From positions 1 through 64,000 of the forward strand of contig DASZBX010000135.1 of assembly GCA_035943635.1 (NCBI GenBank): DNA of 64,000 bases, read 5' to 3'. This document shows positions 25,393-34,244 of this stretch, piece by piece. This DNA is from DASZBX01 sp035943635 (GTDB taxonomy: Bacteria; Actinomycetota; Actinomycetes; Streptomycetales; Catenulisporaceae). Under the pieces are notes generated by a model that saw only the letters and a program-made list of their open reading frames with translations, searched no databases and was not told the origin of the DNA. The translations under genes and the position numbers were made by a program. Each line of letters begins with the position of its first letter. Position 1 is the stretch's first letter.

Positions 25393-26282
25393 GCACCACG
25401 CAGAGCACCGAGCAGACCGCCGAGCAGAGCACCGAACTCGGTGCCGGATCCGCCGCGGTCCCCGCCCCCCGGCTGGCCACCGGGCTCACGGTCGACGGCC
25501 CGTCCGGGCAGTCCAAGCGCTACCCGCTGATCCGGCACAGCGCCGCCCTGGCCAAGCGCAGCCTGATCAAGACCATGCGCACCCCGGAGGCGCTGATCGA
25601 CGTCACCCTCCAGCCGATCATCTTCCTGGCCCTGTTCACCTACGTCTTCGGCGGGGCGATCGCGGGCTCCGGGAACCAGTCCGCGTACCTGTCGTACCTG
25701 CTGCCGGGCATCATGGCCCAGACCATCGCGATGGGCGCCACCGCGATCGGGGTGAACCTGAACACCGACATCTCCAAGGGCGTGTTCGACCGTTTCCGCA
25801 GCCTGCCGATCGCCCGGTCCGCGCCGCTGATCGGCGCGGTCGCCGCCGACGTGGTGCGTTACGCGATCGTCGCGGTGGTCACCCTGGGCACCGGCATGGT
25901 GATGGGCTTCCGGATCCACACCAACCCGGCCGCCGCGCTGGCCGGCTGCCTGCTCGCGGTCGCCTTCGCCCTGTGCATGAGCTGGGTGTCGGTGTTCATC
26001 GGGATGATCGCCCGGACCCCCGGCGCGGTGCAGGGCCTGATGATCCTGATCGTGCTGCCGCTGAGCTTCGGCAGCAACACCTTCGTCAAGTCGAACACTC
26101 TGCCCGGCTGGATGCAGGGCTTCGTGAAGGTCAACCCGATCACCCAGCTGGCCAGCGCGGTCCGCGGGCTCTACGACGGCGGCCCGGTGGCCGACCACGT
26201 GCTCTGGACGCTGTGCTGGATGGCCGGACTGGTCATCGTGTTCATGCCGCTGGCGATGCGGGCCTACCGGCGCAAGGCCTGA
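25389..26282 (+). CDS. ABC-2 type permease, DrrB-like
   Basis: A 297-residue ABC-2 membrane subunit with about six hydrophobic segments after a polar head (SAALAKRSLIKTMRTPEALI). Family patterns include YLSYLLPGIMAQTIAMGATAIGVN, SKGVFDRFRSLPIARSAPLIG and PLSFGSNTFV…LPGWMQ…NPITQLASAVRGLY, as in DrrB. It forms the membrane channel for the preceding ATPase. The N-terminus is rich in TEQ/STE repeats. Its stop lies 29 bp from the end of the converging AfsR-like gene. Confidence 0.88.
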   Translation: MSTTQSTEQTAEQSTELGAGSAAVPAPRLATGLTVDGPSGQSKRYPLIRHSAALAKRSLIKTMRTPEALIDVTLQPIIFLALFTYVFGGAIAGSGNQSAYLSYLLPGIMAQTIAMGATAIGVNLNTDISKGVFDRFRSLPIARSAPLIGAVAADVVRYAIVAVVTLGTGMVMGFRIHTNPAAALAGCLLAVAFALCMSWVSVFIGMIARTPGAVQGLMILIVLPLSFGSNTFVKSNTLPGWMQGFVKVNPITQLASAVRGLYDGGPVADHVLWTLCWMAGLVIVFMPLAMRAYRRKA

Positions 26283-26311
26283 GCCGTGCCGGGGCCGGGA
26301 ACGGGTCCGGT

Positions 26312-29300
26312 TCAGGCCGCCGGACCGGACGCGTCGGTTCCACCAGACACACCGGATTCACCAGACACACCAGATTCACCGGAGTCATCCGGTCCGATGA
26401 TCCGCGCGAGGAGGGCCTGGCTCTCCTCGCGCGGCATCGCGCGTCCGGCGGCCACGGCCTGCTCTAACGCCGCGCCGCCGAGCGAGGACCGCAGCCGCTC
26501 GGCCAGTCGCCCCCGGTCCTCGTCGCCCAGGTCCTCCGCGCCGCGCAGCCCCGCCGCCACACCCAGCACCCGGGCCGCGCCGGCCTCGTCCCCGCAGGCC
26601 TCGACGTAACAGGCCACGGCGAGGGCGACCCGGGCCAGCACCGGCATGTCGACTGCGATCCGGCTCTGCTGGTAGGCGCCGACCAGCCGCTTGCGGGCCG
26701 CATCGAGATCCCCGGCGGCCAGGTGCAGGTGGGTCGCGGTGACGTCCCGCATCGCCAGCAGCTGCGGCGGCCCCAGCCAGGGCTTGTCCTTGTAGGTCTC
26801 CTCGGACGTCAGGTACCGCCAGGCGCCCTCCACGTCGCCGTCGTACCGGGCCAGCTCGGCCAGGCCGTTGCGGGACAGGAACACGGTGCCGGCCGACCCG
26901 GACCGCCGCCCGCTGTCCAGCACCTCCTCCAGCAGCAACCGGGCTTCGGGCAGCATGCCGAGCCGGGCCAGCAGCATCGCCCGGACCATCTGGGTCTGCG
27001 CGGCGTCGTCGGTGGCGTTGATCTCCCGCATCAGGACCAGCGCCTCGTCCAGCAGCCGCAGCGCGGTCTGCGCATCGCCCTCGGCGATCGCGACCATGGC
27101 CAGGCCGTTCTGGGCCGACGCCAGACCCCAGCGCTCACCCAGGGCCTGGTACCGTTCCCGCGCTTCCAGCAGGTCGGCCCGCTGCACGGCCAGGTTGCCG
27201 TCGTTCTCCGCGGCCATGCTGCGCATCAGGTACATGGACGCCGCCACCCAGGGCTCGGCGTCGACGACTACCCGCCGCACCAGTTCGTCCACGGCCGGCA
27301 GGTCGTTCTCCATGATCGGCACCAGCGCCTGGGCCAGGATGATCAGCGGGTGGTTGCTCTGGCCGGCCGGACCGGACAGTGCGGCGTTCAGCTCGCTGCG
27401 GATCGTGGACATGTCAGCCCACAGCTGGCTGTAGAAGATGGACGTGATCACGTAGTAGATCCGGCAGACCGCGCGGGCCTCCGGCGGCGCGCCGCCGTCG
27501 ACGTCGATGACCGCGCCCAGCCAGTCCATCCCCTCGGCGTGCTGCCCGCCCAGGAACCAGTACGAGGTGAGCGCGGAGGCGATCCGGACCGCGGTGTCCG
27601 AGTCGCGCTCGTCCACTGCGAACCGCAGCGCGGCCAGGGTGTTGTCCCGCTCCGCGGTCAGCCGGCCCAGCCAGACCAGCTGCTCGCTCCGGCGCAGGTG
27701 CGGCTCGGCCTCCTCGGCCAGGTCGCGGAAGTAGCGGGCGTGCGCGCGGCGCACCTCGGCGATCAGCCCGGCCTCGGCCAGCCGCTCGGTGCCGTACTCG
27801 CGGATCGTCTCCAGCATCCGGTAGCGCGGCTCGCCGTCCGGGCCGGGGGCGACCGGCTGGAGCAGCGATTTGTCGACCAGGGCGGAGAGCAGGTCGTAGA
27901 TCTCGGCGCTGTCGGCGTCTGACGCCGGCCGGCCGTACGCCGCGGGCTGCACGTACGCCGCGGAGGCCGCGCAGATGCCGCCGGGGAAGACCGAGAGCCG
28001 TTCGACCAGCTCGCGTTCGGCCCGCTCCAGCAGCTCCCAGCTCCAGGCGACCACCGAGCGCAGGGTCTGGTGCCGGGGCATGGCCGTGCGGCTGCCGCCG
28101 GTGAGCAGTCGGAACCGGTCGTCCAGCCGGTCGGCCACGAGGTGCACCGGCAGGGTCCGCACCCGCGCGGCGGCCAGCTCGATCGCCAGCGGGAGCCCGT
28201 CCAGCCGGCGGCAGATCTGGATCACGTCGGCGACGGTGCCCTGGTCCAGCGCGAAGTCCGGCCGGACCGCCGCGGCCCGGTCGGCGAACAGCCGGACCGC
28301 CGGGGTGGCCAGCGCCTCGACCACCGGGCAGCCGTCCGGCGGCTGGCCCAGCGGCGGCACCGGGTAGACGTTCTCCCCGAAGATGCCCAACGGTTCCCGG
28401 CTGGTGGCGATCACCCGCAGCCGCGGGCACTGCCCGAGCAGGTACTCGGCGATCCCGGCGGCGGCGTCGAGCAGGTGCTCGCAGTTGTCCAGGATGACGA
28501 CGAGGTCCTTGTCGGCCAGCAGTTCGGTCAGCCGGGTGAGCGGATCCCGGGGCGCGGAGGCCTGCTGTTCGCGGCCCATCACCCGGGTCTCGCGCGGCCC
28601 GAGCGCGGTCAGCACGGCCTGGGCGACCTCGGCCGGATCGGTGACCGGAGCCAGCTCGACCAGCCAGGCTCCGGTGGGGGCGGTGGTGTTGAGAGTGGTG
28701 CGATTGCCGGCGTGGTTGCCGCTGTTGCTGTGGTTTGGGTCGGCTTCTTCGTAGGCTGCGTCCAGGCGCTGGTCCAGCATCCGTGCGGCCGCCTCGCCGG
28801 CCAGCCGGGTCTTGCCCGCGCCGCCGGGGCCGACCAGGGTGACCAGGCGGGAGGACTCCAGGAGCTTGCCGATCCGGGCCACCTCCTCTTCGCGGCCGAC
28901 GAAGCTGGTCAGATGGCTGCGCAGGTTGCTGCGGCGAGGCGGGGGCGGGATCGCGGATCGGTCTGGGGACGCTTCTGCTGTCCGTGATGAGGTGTCGTCG
29001 GCGATTGCTGACGCCGGTCCTGATGGCGACCCGGACCCGGACCCAGGCGCGGCTGCGTTCGCGGGCACACTCGCGCTGCTTGCCGCGGCTACCGGCACCG
29101 GCCCGAGCTTCGGGTCGCCGCGCAGGACCGCGAGGTGCACGTCGGCCAGTTCCCGGCCCGGGTCGATGCCGAGGCCCTCGGCCAGGGCGCCGCGGATCCG
29201 GTCGTAGGCGGCCAGCGCGTCGGCCTGCCGTCCGCCCGCGTAGAGCGCCTTGACCAGCAGCGCCGCGATGTCCTCGCGCAGCGGGTGCTCGATCGCCAGG

Positions 29301-29851
29301 GACTCGAGCTCCGGCCCGGCCTCGCGGTGCCGGCCCAGCCGCAGATCGGCGTCGATCCGGTCGCGCAGGGCGGCCAACCGCAGGTCGTCCAGCCGCGCGG
29401 CCGCGGAGGCGGCGAACGGCGAGTCGGCCACGTCGGCCAGGGCCGGACCGCGCCAGAGCGCGAGCGCCTCCCGGAGCCGGTCGCGCGCGGCGGCGGCGTC
29501 GCCGGACCCGAGCGCGGCGTGGCCGGCCCGGGCCAGGGACTCGAACCGGGTGCCGTCCACGGCCGAGGCCGGGACGGCCAGCCGGTACCCGCCCGGGGCC
29601 GCGGCCACCAGGTCCGGATCGCCCAGGGCCCGGCGCAGGCGGGAGACCAGCGACTGCAGCGCGTTGGCGGCCCCGTCCGGCGGCTCCTCGTTCCACAACG
29701 CGTCCACCAGCGCCGCCACGCTCACCCCGCGCCCGGCGTCCAGGGCCAGGCGGATCAGCAGCGCGCGCAGCCGGGCTCCGCCGACCGGCACGACGGCGCC
29801 GGCTCCGTCGCGGACTTCGAGCGTTCCGAGGATCGACACCGTCAGCTGCAC
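26312..29851 (-). CDS. AfsR/SARP-type regulator (SARP-BTAD-NB-ARC-TPR)
   Basis: A 1179-residue regulator. It has an OmpR-like winged helix (VSILGTLEVRDGAGAVVPVGG, NALQSLVSRLRRALGD, residues 1-95), a bacterial transcription-activation domain (residues 100-245), a linker, an NB-ARC ATPase with P-loop VTLVGPGGAGKTRL and VILDNCEHLLDAAA, and a long TPR-like helical C-terminus. Such proteins activate antibiotic genes after ATP binding and often phosphorylation. A GATACT hexamer 6 nt before the GTG suggests a leaderless transcript. The last residues contain a short repeat (SGESGVSGESGVSGG). It may control the convergent exporter or the divergent SDR. Confidence 0.88.
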   Translation of the reverse strand: MQLTVSILGTLEVRDGAGAVVPVGGARLRALLIRLALDAGRGVSVAALVDALWNEEPPDGAANALQSLVSRLRRALGDPDLVAAAPGGYRLAVPASAVDGTRFESLARAGHAALGSGDAAAARDRLREALALWRGPALADVADSPFAASAAARLDDLRLAALRDRIDADLRLGRHREAGPELESLAIEHPLREDIAALLVKALYAGGRQADALAAYDRIRGALAEGLGIDPGRELADVHLAVLRGDPKLGPVPVAAASSASVPANAAAPGSGSGSPSGPASAIADDTSSRTAEASPDRSAIPPPPRRSNLRSHLTSFVGREEEVARIGKLLESSRLVTLVGPGGAGKTRLAGEAAARMLDQRLDAAYEEADPNHSNSGNHAGNRTTLNTTAPTGAWLVELAPVTDPAEVAQAVLTALGPRETRVMGREQQASAPRDPLTRLTELLADKDLVVILDNCEHLLDAAAGIAEYLLGQCPRLRVIATSREPLGIFGENVYPVPPLGQPPDGCPVVEALATPAVRLFADRAAAVRPDFALDQGTVADVIQICRRLDGLPLAIELAAARVRTLPVHLVADRLDDRFRLLTGGSRTAMPRHQTLRSVVAWSWELLERAERELVERLSVFPGGICAASAAYVQPAAYGRPASDADSAEIYDLLSALVDKSLLQPVAPGPDGEPRYRMLETIREYGTERLAEAGLIAEVRRAHARYFRDLAEEAEPHLRRSEQLVWLGRLTAERDNTLAALRFAVDERDSDTAVRIASALTSYWFLGGQHAEGMDWLGAVIDVDGGAPPEARAVCRIYYVITSIFYSQLWADMSTIRSELNAALSGPAGQSNHPLIILAQALVPIMENDLPAVDELVRRVVVDAEPWVAASMYLMRSMAAENDGNLAVQRADLLEARERYQALGERWGLASAQNGLAMVAIAEGDAQTALRLLDEALVLMREINATDDAAQTQMVRAMLLARLGMLPEARLLLEEVLDSGRRSGSAGTVFLSRNGLAELARYDGDVEGAWRYLTSEETYKDKPWLGPPQLLAMRDVTATHLHLAAGDLDAARKRLVGAYQQSRIAVDMPVLARVALAVACYVEACGDEAGAARVLGVAAGLRGAEDLGDEDRGRLAERLRSSLGGAALEQAVAAGRAMPREESQALLARIIGPDDSGESGVSGESGVSGGTDASGPAA

Positions 29852-29926
29852 GGATCAAGTATCGCGTACCCCGGCCCCGCGCGCGGGCGCCGAACACCGG
29901 GCCGCACATCAGTAGCATGCTGAGGC

Positions 29927-30688
29927 ATGACGCTTTCCGGAAAGACGGCAGTGGTGACCGGCGGATCCCGGGGGATCGGCCGCGCGATCGTGCTCCGACT
30001 GGTCGACGACGGGGCCCGGGTGATCTTCAGCTACCGCGAAGACGAGGCTGCCGCCGAGGCCCTGGTCCGCGAGATCGACGAGGGCGGCCAGGCCGGCCGA
30101 TCCGGCCCCGGCCCGCGCGGCACGGCCGTCGCAGTACGCGCCGACCAGGCAGACCTGTCGAGCCTGGACGCGCTGTTCGCCCCGGTCGCCGGCGGCCTGG
30201 ACATCCTGGTCAACAACGCCGCGATCATCGCGCCCGCCGCGATCCGCGACATCACCCCGGACCTGTTCGACCAGGCCATGACGGTCAACGCGAAGTTCCC
30301 GCTGCTCGCCATGCGCCGCGCCGAACCGCTGCTGCGCGACCACGGCCGGATCATCAACATCTCCACTCTCAATACGCTGAGTTCCGGCCCGGGAATCGCC
30401 CTGTACTGCGCGAGCAAAGCAGCACTGGAACAGTTCACGAAGGTCGCCGCGAGCGAGTACGGCCCGCGCGGCATCACGGTCAACACCGTCTCGCCCGGCG
30501 CCACCGATACCGACCTGCTGCGCACCGCGAACCCTGCTGAGGCGCTGGAACAGACCGCGGCAATGGCCGCGCTGGGGCGGCTCGGCACGCCTGGCGACAT
30601 CGCGGATGTGGTCGCCTTTCTGGCTGGTCCTGATTCCCGCTGGATCACCGGGCAGAATATCGGAGTCAATGGAGGGCTGGGACTTTGA
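29927..30688 (+). CDS. Short-chain dehydrogenase/reductase (FabG-like)
   Basis: A 253-residue classical SDR with VVTGGSRGIGRAIVLRL (residues 9-25), DILVNNAAI, the serine region INISTLNTL, active-site YCASKAALEQF and C-terminus WITGQNIGVNGGLGL. The family reduces keto groups with NADPH. TAGCAT (29913-29918) ends 8 nt before the ATG, pointing to a leaderless transcript divergent from the AfsR-like gene. It has a small insertion (RSGPGPRGTA) before the NNAA motif. Confidence 0.85.
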   Translation: MTLSGKTAVVTGGSRGIGRAIVLRLVDDGARVIFSYREDEAAAEALVREIDEGGQAGRSGPGPRGTAVAVRADQADLSSLDALFAPVAGGLDILVNNAAIIAPAAIRDITPDLFDQAMTVNAKFPLLAMRRAEPLLRDHGRIINISTLNTLSSGPGIALYCASKAALEQFTKVAASEYGPRGITVNTVSPGATDTDLLRTANPAEALEQTAAMAALGRLGTPGDIADVVAFLAGPDSRWITGQNIGVNGGLGL

Positions 30689-30906
30689 TCATCAGGGTGT
30701 GAGTGCCGGTCGAATCGTTCGCCGGGGTGCCGCGGCTCCATCGACGCCGTTGGGTCCGTTCATCGATAGCGCGGTGGCCTGGACGACCTGGGCGACGTTT
30801 ACTGCTACGGCAGGTCAGAGCCCGGAAAAACCGCCCATCCTGCGTCCGCACGTCCACGACGAACTCCAGAATATGACCGACCCGCCGATCCGTCCCTGGG
30901 AAAGGC

Positions 30907-31557
30907 TTATCCGGTGACGATCACGGTGACGGTGACGTGGCCCAGCACGCAGTCGGCGTCGGACTGCGGGGGTGGGGCGGTGATTGTGATGGATCCGGTT
31001 GGGCAGGTGGGGGCGTTTGCGGGCAGGGTGGGGGGCGCGGTCTGCGATGCGGTGGGGCTTGCGGGGGCGGCGTAGAGCGTCCAGGTGAGTGTGGTGGTGC
31101 CGGTGGTCTGGGCCTGGTACTGCTCGCTCCAGGTGGATTGGCAGACGGCTGACACGGTGGCGCACGGTTCAGGGGTCGAGTATTCCTGGGGGCCCTGGTC
31201 CTGGAGGGTGCTCGCGTTGGCGGTGCTGGACTGGGCCCAGTCGACGCCGGGGAAGACGTCCAGGTCCACGCTCAGGTAGCCGTTCGCTCCGTGGATGGTG
31301 ACGGTCTTCGTCGCGACGGGAGGATCGACGGCCCCGCCTTGGCCAGCCTGCGCGGATAGTTCGAGGTGCACCTTCGCCAGCGGGCCGCCGGGGCCGCCGA
31401 CGCTGCCGGGTCCGGTCTGGCCGGACGGTGAGCTGTGCGCGGAGCAACCGCCGAGCGATGCCACTGCTGCGAGTACAGCTGCGACAGCCGTGATCAGCTT
31501 GGCTGGGCGCGGTTTCTTCCCCGGTGTGATGCCTGACATTATCCCTGGCGCGCTCAT
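30907..31557 (-). CDS. Secreted lipoprotein, last gene of the WXG/calpain operon
   Basis: A 216-residue protein with a lipoprotein signal: a short basic n-region, ITAVAAVLAAVAS and the lipobox SLGGC (cysteine near residue 38), followed by a Ser/Gly/Pro linker. The mature part is beta-rich (TKTVTIHGANGYLSVDLDVFPG, TTLTWTLYA) with several cysteines likely to form disulphides; no family is recognised. Its ATG overlaps the previous stop (ATGA), so it is coupled to the operon. It should be anchored outside the membrane and could protect the producer against, or help localise, the protease-like effector; this is inference. Confidence 0.7.
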   Translation of the reverse strand: MSAPGIMSGITPGKKPRPAKLITAVAAVLAAVASLGGCSAHSSPSGQTGPGSVGGPGGPLAKVHLELSAQAGQGGAVDPPVATKTVTIHGANGYLSVDLDVFPGVDWAQSSTANASTLQDQGPQEYSTPEPCATVSAVCQSTWSEQYQAQTTGTTTLTWTLYAAPASPTASQTAPPTLPANAPTCPTGSITITAPPPQSDADCVLGHVTVTVIVTG

Positions 31558-32036
31558 GGGTTAGTTCCCTGATTCCCTGTGCGGCCCCAGGCCGGATCGG
31601 AGACGCTTCGGCGGGTCGCGAGGACGGCCGCGACCGTCTCAAGCCATTGCGCGAACAACTCATCCCGAGCAAGCTCCGACCCGGTGACCGCGGCCGCAGC
31701 CGCCGCAGCCATCCAGTCCCGGGCGAGCCGGGTCGGCCCCGCCCCGATGAGCGGCTCGGGCAGCTCCAGCGCGGCCGGTATGCCCATGCCGCGCACACAA
31801 CGGGCCAGAAAGACCACCGGAAAAGGCCCTACGCCAAGATCCTGAGCCTGCCAGGACGCTGCGATAGCCCCCTCGGTGAACAACGCCGCCCGCGCCCCGC
31901 CCGCAAGCATCAGACCACGAGTAACAGCAGCCTCGACATCCAAACCGCGCAAGTCCGCATCGGACCGCCCCGGCGAAGTCTTCGGCGTCGGAGCATTCGA
32001 AGGCGCAAGGATGTGCGAAAGCGAGGGCACGGTCAC
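31554..32036 (-). CDS. Small protein of the WXG/calpain operon, unknown function
   Basis: A 160-residue protein whose GTG start overlaps the stop of the calpain-like gene (GTGA) and whose stop overlaps the lipoprotein ATG. The first 30 residues are polar and low-complexity; the rest is alanine-rich and helical (AAVTRGLMLAGGARAALFTE, LARDWMAAAAAAAVTGSELA). It has no signal peptide. Its position directly after the effector is where cognate immunity proteins or chaperones often lie; no homology supports either role. Confidence 0.6.
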   Translation of the reverse strand: MTVPSLSHILAPSNAPTPKTSPGRSDADLRGLDVEAAVTRGLMLAGGARAALFTEGAIAASWQAQDLGVGPFPVVFLARCVRGMGIPAALELPEPLIGAGPTRLARDWMAAAAAAAVTGSELARDELFAQWLETVAAVLATRRSVSDPAWGRTGNQGTNP

Positions 32037-33652
32037 TTGGGCAGCTCCACTCCGTCGGGCGTCGGCATCTCGCTCTTCGCCGAGCCGCCGACCCCCGGCC
32101 CGGTCAGGGCCCCGAGCTGGCCGTTGACGAACTGGCTCTCGGACACCCATTCGGTGAAGCCCCAGGGGTTGTAGACCTCCAGCTGGCTGCCGTTGTGCGC
32201 GATGATCAGCATCTGGTGGCCGCCGCCGGCTCCGTTCACGTCGAACGGGACCGGTTTGCCCGAGTCCAGTGCCGCCTGGATCTGCGGGACCGCGGCCTGC
32301 CGGTCGGCGGCGCTGCCCAGGCCCTGGTACTGGTACGTGGACCCGGTCGCGCCGTCGAGGTCCTGGTTCGCCAGGTAGTTCTCGCCGCTGGTGCCGATGC
32401 CCTCGCCGTGGCCGAACAGGTTGGCCCAGAAACCGTCGGCCTTCTGCCCGGCGCCGTATTGTTGCAGGTAGATCTGTTGCAGGCGCTGGTTCAGGGCCTG
32501 CGGGCTGTCGTCGCCGGGCGGCGGCTTGCTGCCGGAGGGCCGGCCGTAGCCGGTGGACAGTTCGAGCATCAGCACCGGGTCGACGTTCGCCTGGGCGATC
32601 ACCGTGGACGCGGCCACGCAGTCGCCGACGTTGCCCTGGTCGTAGAGGTCCCAGTGCTGAACATCGGCCTGCGGGTCGGTCTGGCCGTCGTAGCTGGCCC
32701 AGTCGGCGCCGGAGCTGACCGTGTTCGGGTTGGTCAGGTCGGGGGTCAGGTGCTCGGCCAGCCACAGGGTGTCCGCGCCGTGGCTGTGGATCGCCGCGTC
32801 GAACGCCTGGACCTGGGTCAGGCTGTTGCCCGCGGCCAGCGCCTTCCACAGGTAGGCCGCCTCCTGCGGGGAGCCGGACTGGGCCAGCAGCTGCTCGAAG
32901 GCGGACTGGTCGGCGGGCGAGAGCGCGTCCAGCCGCTTCGAGGCCAGGGCCAGCGCGGTCGGGCTGAGGATGTCGCCTTCGCCGGCGTCGTCCGCGTCGC
33001 CGCCGGGGTTGGCGGCGTTGGCCAGGACCACGGCGCTGAGCGGGTCGACGTCGCCGGTGGTGATCATCTGTGCCCGGGCGGACTCGGCCAGCTGGTTGAG
33101 CAGCGTCGCGGTGGCCGTGCCGACGGTGGCCAGGTGCTGGGCCCCGGCGACCCGGGACGCCACGCCGCTCTGGGCGAACGGGATCGCCTGCAGCCCGGGC
33201 AGGCTCGAGGTCATGTCGAAGGCGGACACCATGGTCAGGGCCTTGTCCAGCTCGGACCGGCCCTGCTGGTCCTGCTGCTGCGACCAGGTCAGGGCGTCGG
33301 CCCACGCGTCCAGGGCCTGCGCGGCCCGGGCGATGACCTTCTCGGTGGTCGAGACCTCGACGGTCAGCGCCTGGATCGCCGCGGTCGCGTTCTCGGCCGC
33401 CTGGCCGCGCCAGGCCGCGGGCAGCGAGGAGCCGGTGACCCGGGCCAGGTCGCCGGAGACGGTGGTGCAGCCCTGCGCGGCGCTGCGGTACGCGGCGGCC
33501 TGGGCGTGCACGTCGCCCGGCGACCCGGTCGGCGCCGGGGGAGCGAGCGCAGCCCTTATCGCGATGCTCAGCTGGATCGGGTCGCCCCCGGACTCGTCCG
33601 CCAGCAAGTTCAGCATGCCCTGCGCGGCCTGGAGGTCTGACAGGGTGCTCAT
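32033..33652 (-). CDS. WXG-type helical domain fused to a calpain-like cysteine protease domain
   Basis: A 539-residue protein. Residues 1-195 are helical and WXG100-like, with WRGQAAENATAA (Trp81). A linker with a helical repeat (ALSPADQSAFEQLLAQSGSP) follows. Residues 330-510 carry the calpain (peptidase C2) pattern: YDQGNVGDCVAAS with Cys345, GGGHQMLIIAHN with His479, and VYNPWGFTEWV with Asn495, matching QGxxGDC, GHxY and NPWGxxEW of calpains. The protein has no signal peptide, as expected for type VII-secreted WXG proteins. It is probably a secreted peptidase effector or toxin. Its ATG overlaps the stop of the WXG100-like gene. The family call rests on motifs only. Confidence 0.75.
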   Translation of the reverse strand: MSTLSDLQAAQGMLNLLADESGGDPIQLSIAIRAALAPPAPTGSPGDVHAQAAAYRSAAQGCTTVSGDLARVTGSSLPAAWRGQAAENATAAIQALTVEVSTTEKVIARAAQALDAWADALTWSQQQDQQGRSELDKALTMVSAFDMTSSLPGLQAIPFAQSGVASRVAGAQHLATVGTATATLLNQLAESARAQMITTGDVDPLSAVVLANAANPGGDADDAGEGDILSPTALALASKRLDALSPADQSAFEQLLAQSGSPQEAAYLWKALAAGNSLTQVQAFDAAIHSHGADTLWLAEHLTPDLTNPNTVSSGADWASYDGQTDPQADVQHWDLYDQGNVGDCVAASTVIAQANVDPVLMLELSTGYGRPSGSKPPPGDDSPQALNQRLQQIYLQQYGAGQKADGFWANLFGHGEGIGTSGENYLANQDLDGATGSTYQYQGLGSAADRQAAVPQIQAALDSGKPVPFDVNGAGGGHQMLIIAHNGSQLEVYNPWGFTEWVSESQFVNGQLGALTGPGVGGSAKSEMPTPDGVELPK

Positions 33653-33978
33653 GACGCGCGGACCTTGCCGAGCGCGCCGGTGATCGCGTGCTCGGCGGAC
33701 TGGTACTGCTGGAGCGCGGCGGATATCTTCTGCGCGGCCTCGCCGAGCGCCTCGCTGGTGACGCTCAGCTCGTCGCCCCAGGCGCTGTTGAACGCGGTCC
33801 ACGCCTGCCCGACGCCCGGATCGCCGAATATGCCCTCGCTGTAGCAGGCCGAACCCAGGTAGTCGACGATCACGGTGTTGTAGTCGTCGTACGCCTGGCC
33901 GATCTGCCCGGCGACGCCGGCCAGGCTCGCCGGATCGACCTGGTAGCCGGACCCGGAACCGCCGTCTGGTGTCTGCAT
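33649..33978 (-). CDS. WXG100-like small protein
   Basis: A 109-residue, two-helix protein without signal peptide: YQVDPASLAGVAGQIGQAYD, a turn with AWTAFNSAWGDELSVTSEAL (an AWG in the WXG position) and a second helix AAQKISAALQQYQSAEHAIT. Size and pattern fit the WXG100/ESX superfamily, whose members form helical hairpin pairs with larger WXG-domain partners for type VII secretion. It is the first gene of the operon and probably pairs with the calpain-like protein. ATG 33978 is preceded by GGGGGCAG. Confidence 0.75.
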   Translation of the reverse strand: MQTPDGGSGSGYQVDPASLAGVAGQIGQAYDDYNTVIVDYLGSACYSEGIFGDPGVGQAWTAFNSAWGDELSVTSEALGEAAQKISAALQQYQSAEHAITGALGKVRAS

Positions 33979-33987
33979 ATCTGCCCC

Positions 33988-34010
33988 CGTATAACCGTGT
34001 ACCCGTGTAC
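33988..34010 (-). promoter_or_regulatory. Promoter of the WXG/calpain operon with tandem 8-bp repeat
   Basis: On the minus strand TATACG (33993-33988) is a likely -10 box about 10 nt before the ribosome site of the WXG gene. Directly upstream, CCGTGTAC is repeated head to tail at 33995-34002 and 34003-34010 (plus-strand reading), in the -10/-35 spacer, a good place for an operator. Confidence 0.4.
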
Positions 34011-34244
34011 ATGACCGGCCCGGCTGTCGGCCCGTTTTCTCGAGACTGGTGCGCATGGTCGAAGCTGGGACCTGATGCTAGCAATCTCGGCTGGGCTAGC
34101 CAAGTGTCGAGTCAGGCTGTGGATTCCCCGTGCACAGCTGCGGCTTGCGGCCCACCGGCGATGACCGGCTGAGGCCGGGTCCGCGCGGGCATCGAGTGCC
34201 CGGAGGCGGACCGTGGCAGCTGCGGCGGCGTCCTGCGGCCGGGC

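Noticed and set aside
26330..26395. Short tandem repeat that might be a CRISPR or intergenic repeat
   Set aside because: It is an in-frame repeat at the end of the AfsR-like gene coding for Ser/Gly/Glu/Val-rich units, with no spacers.
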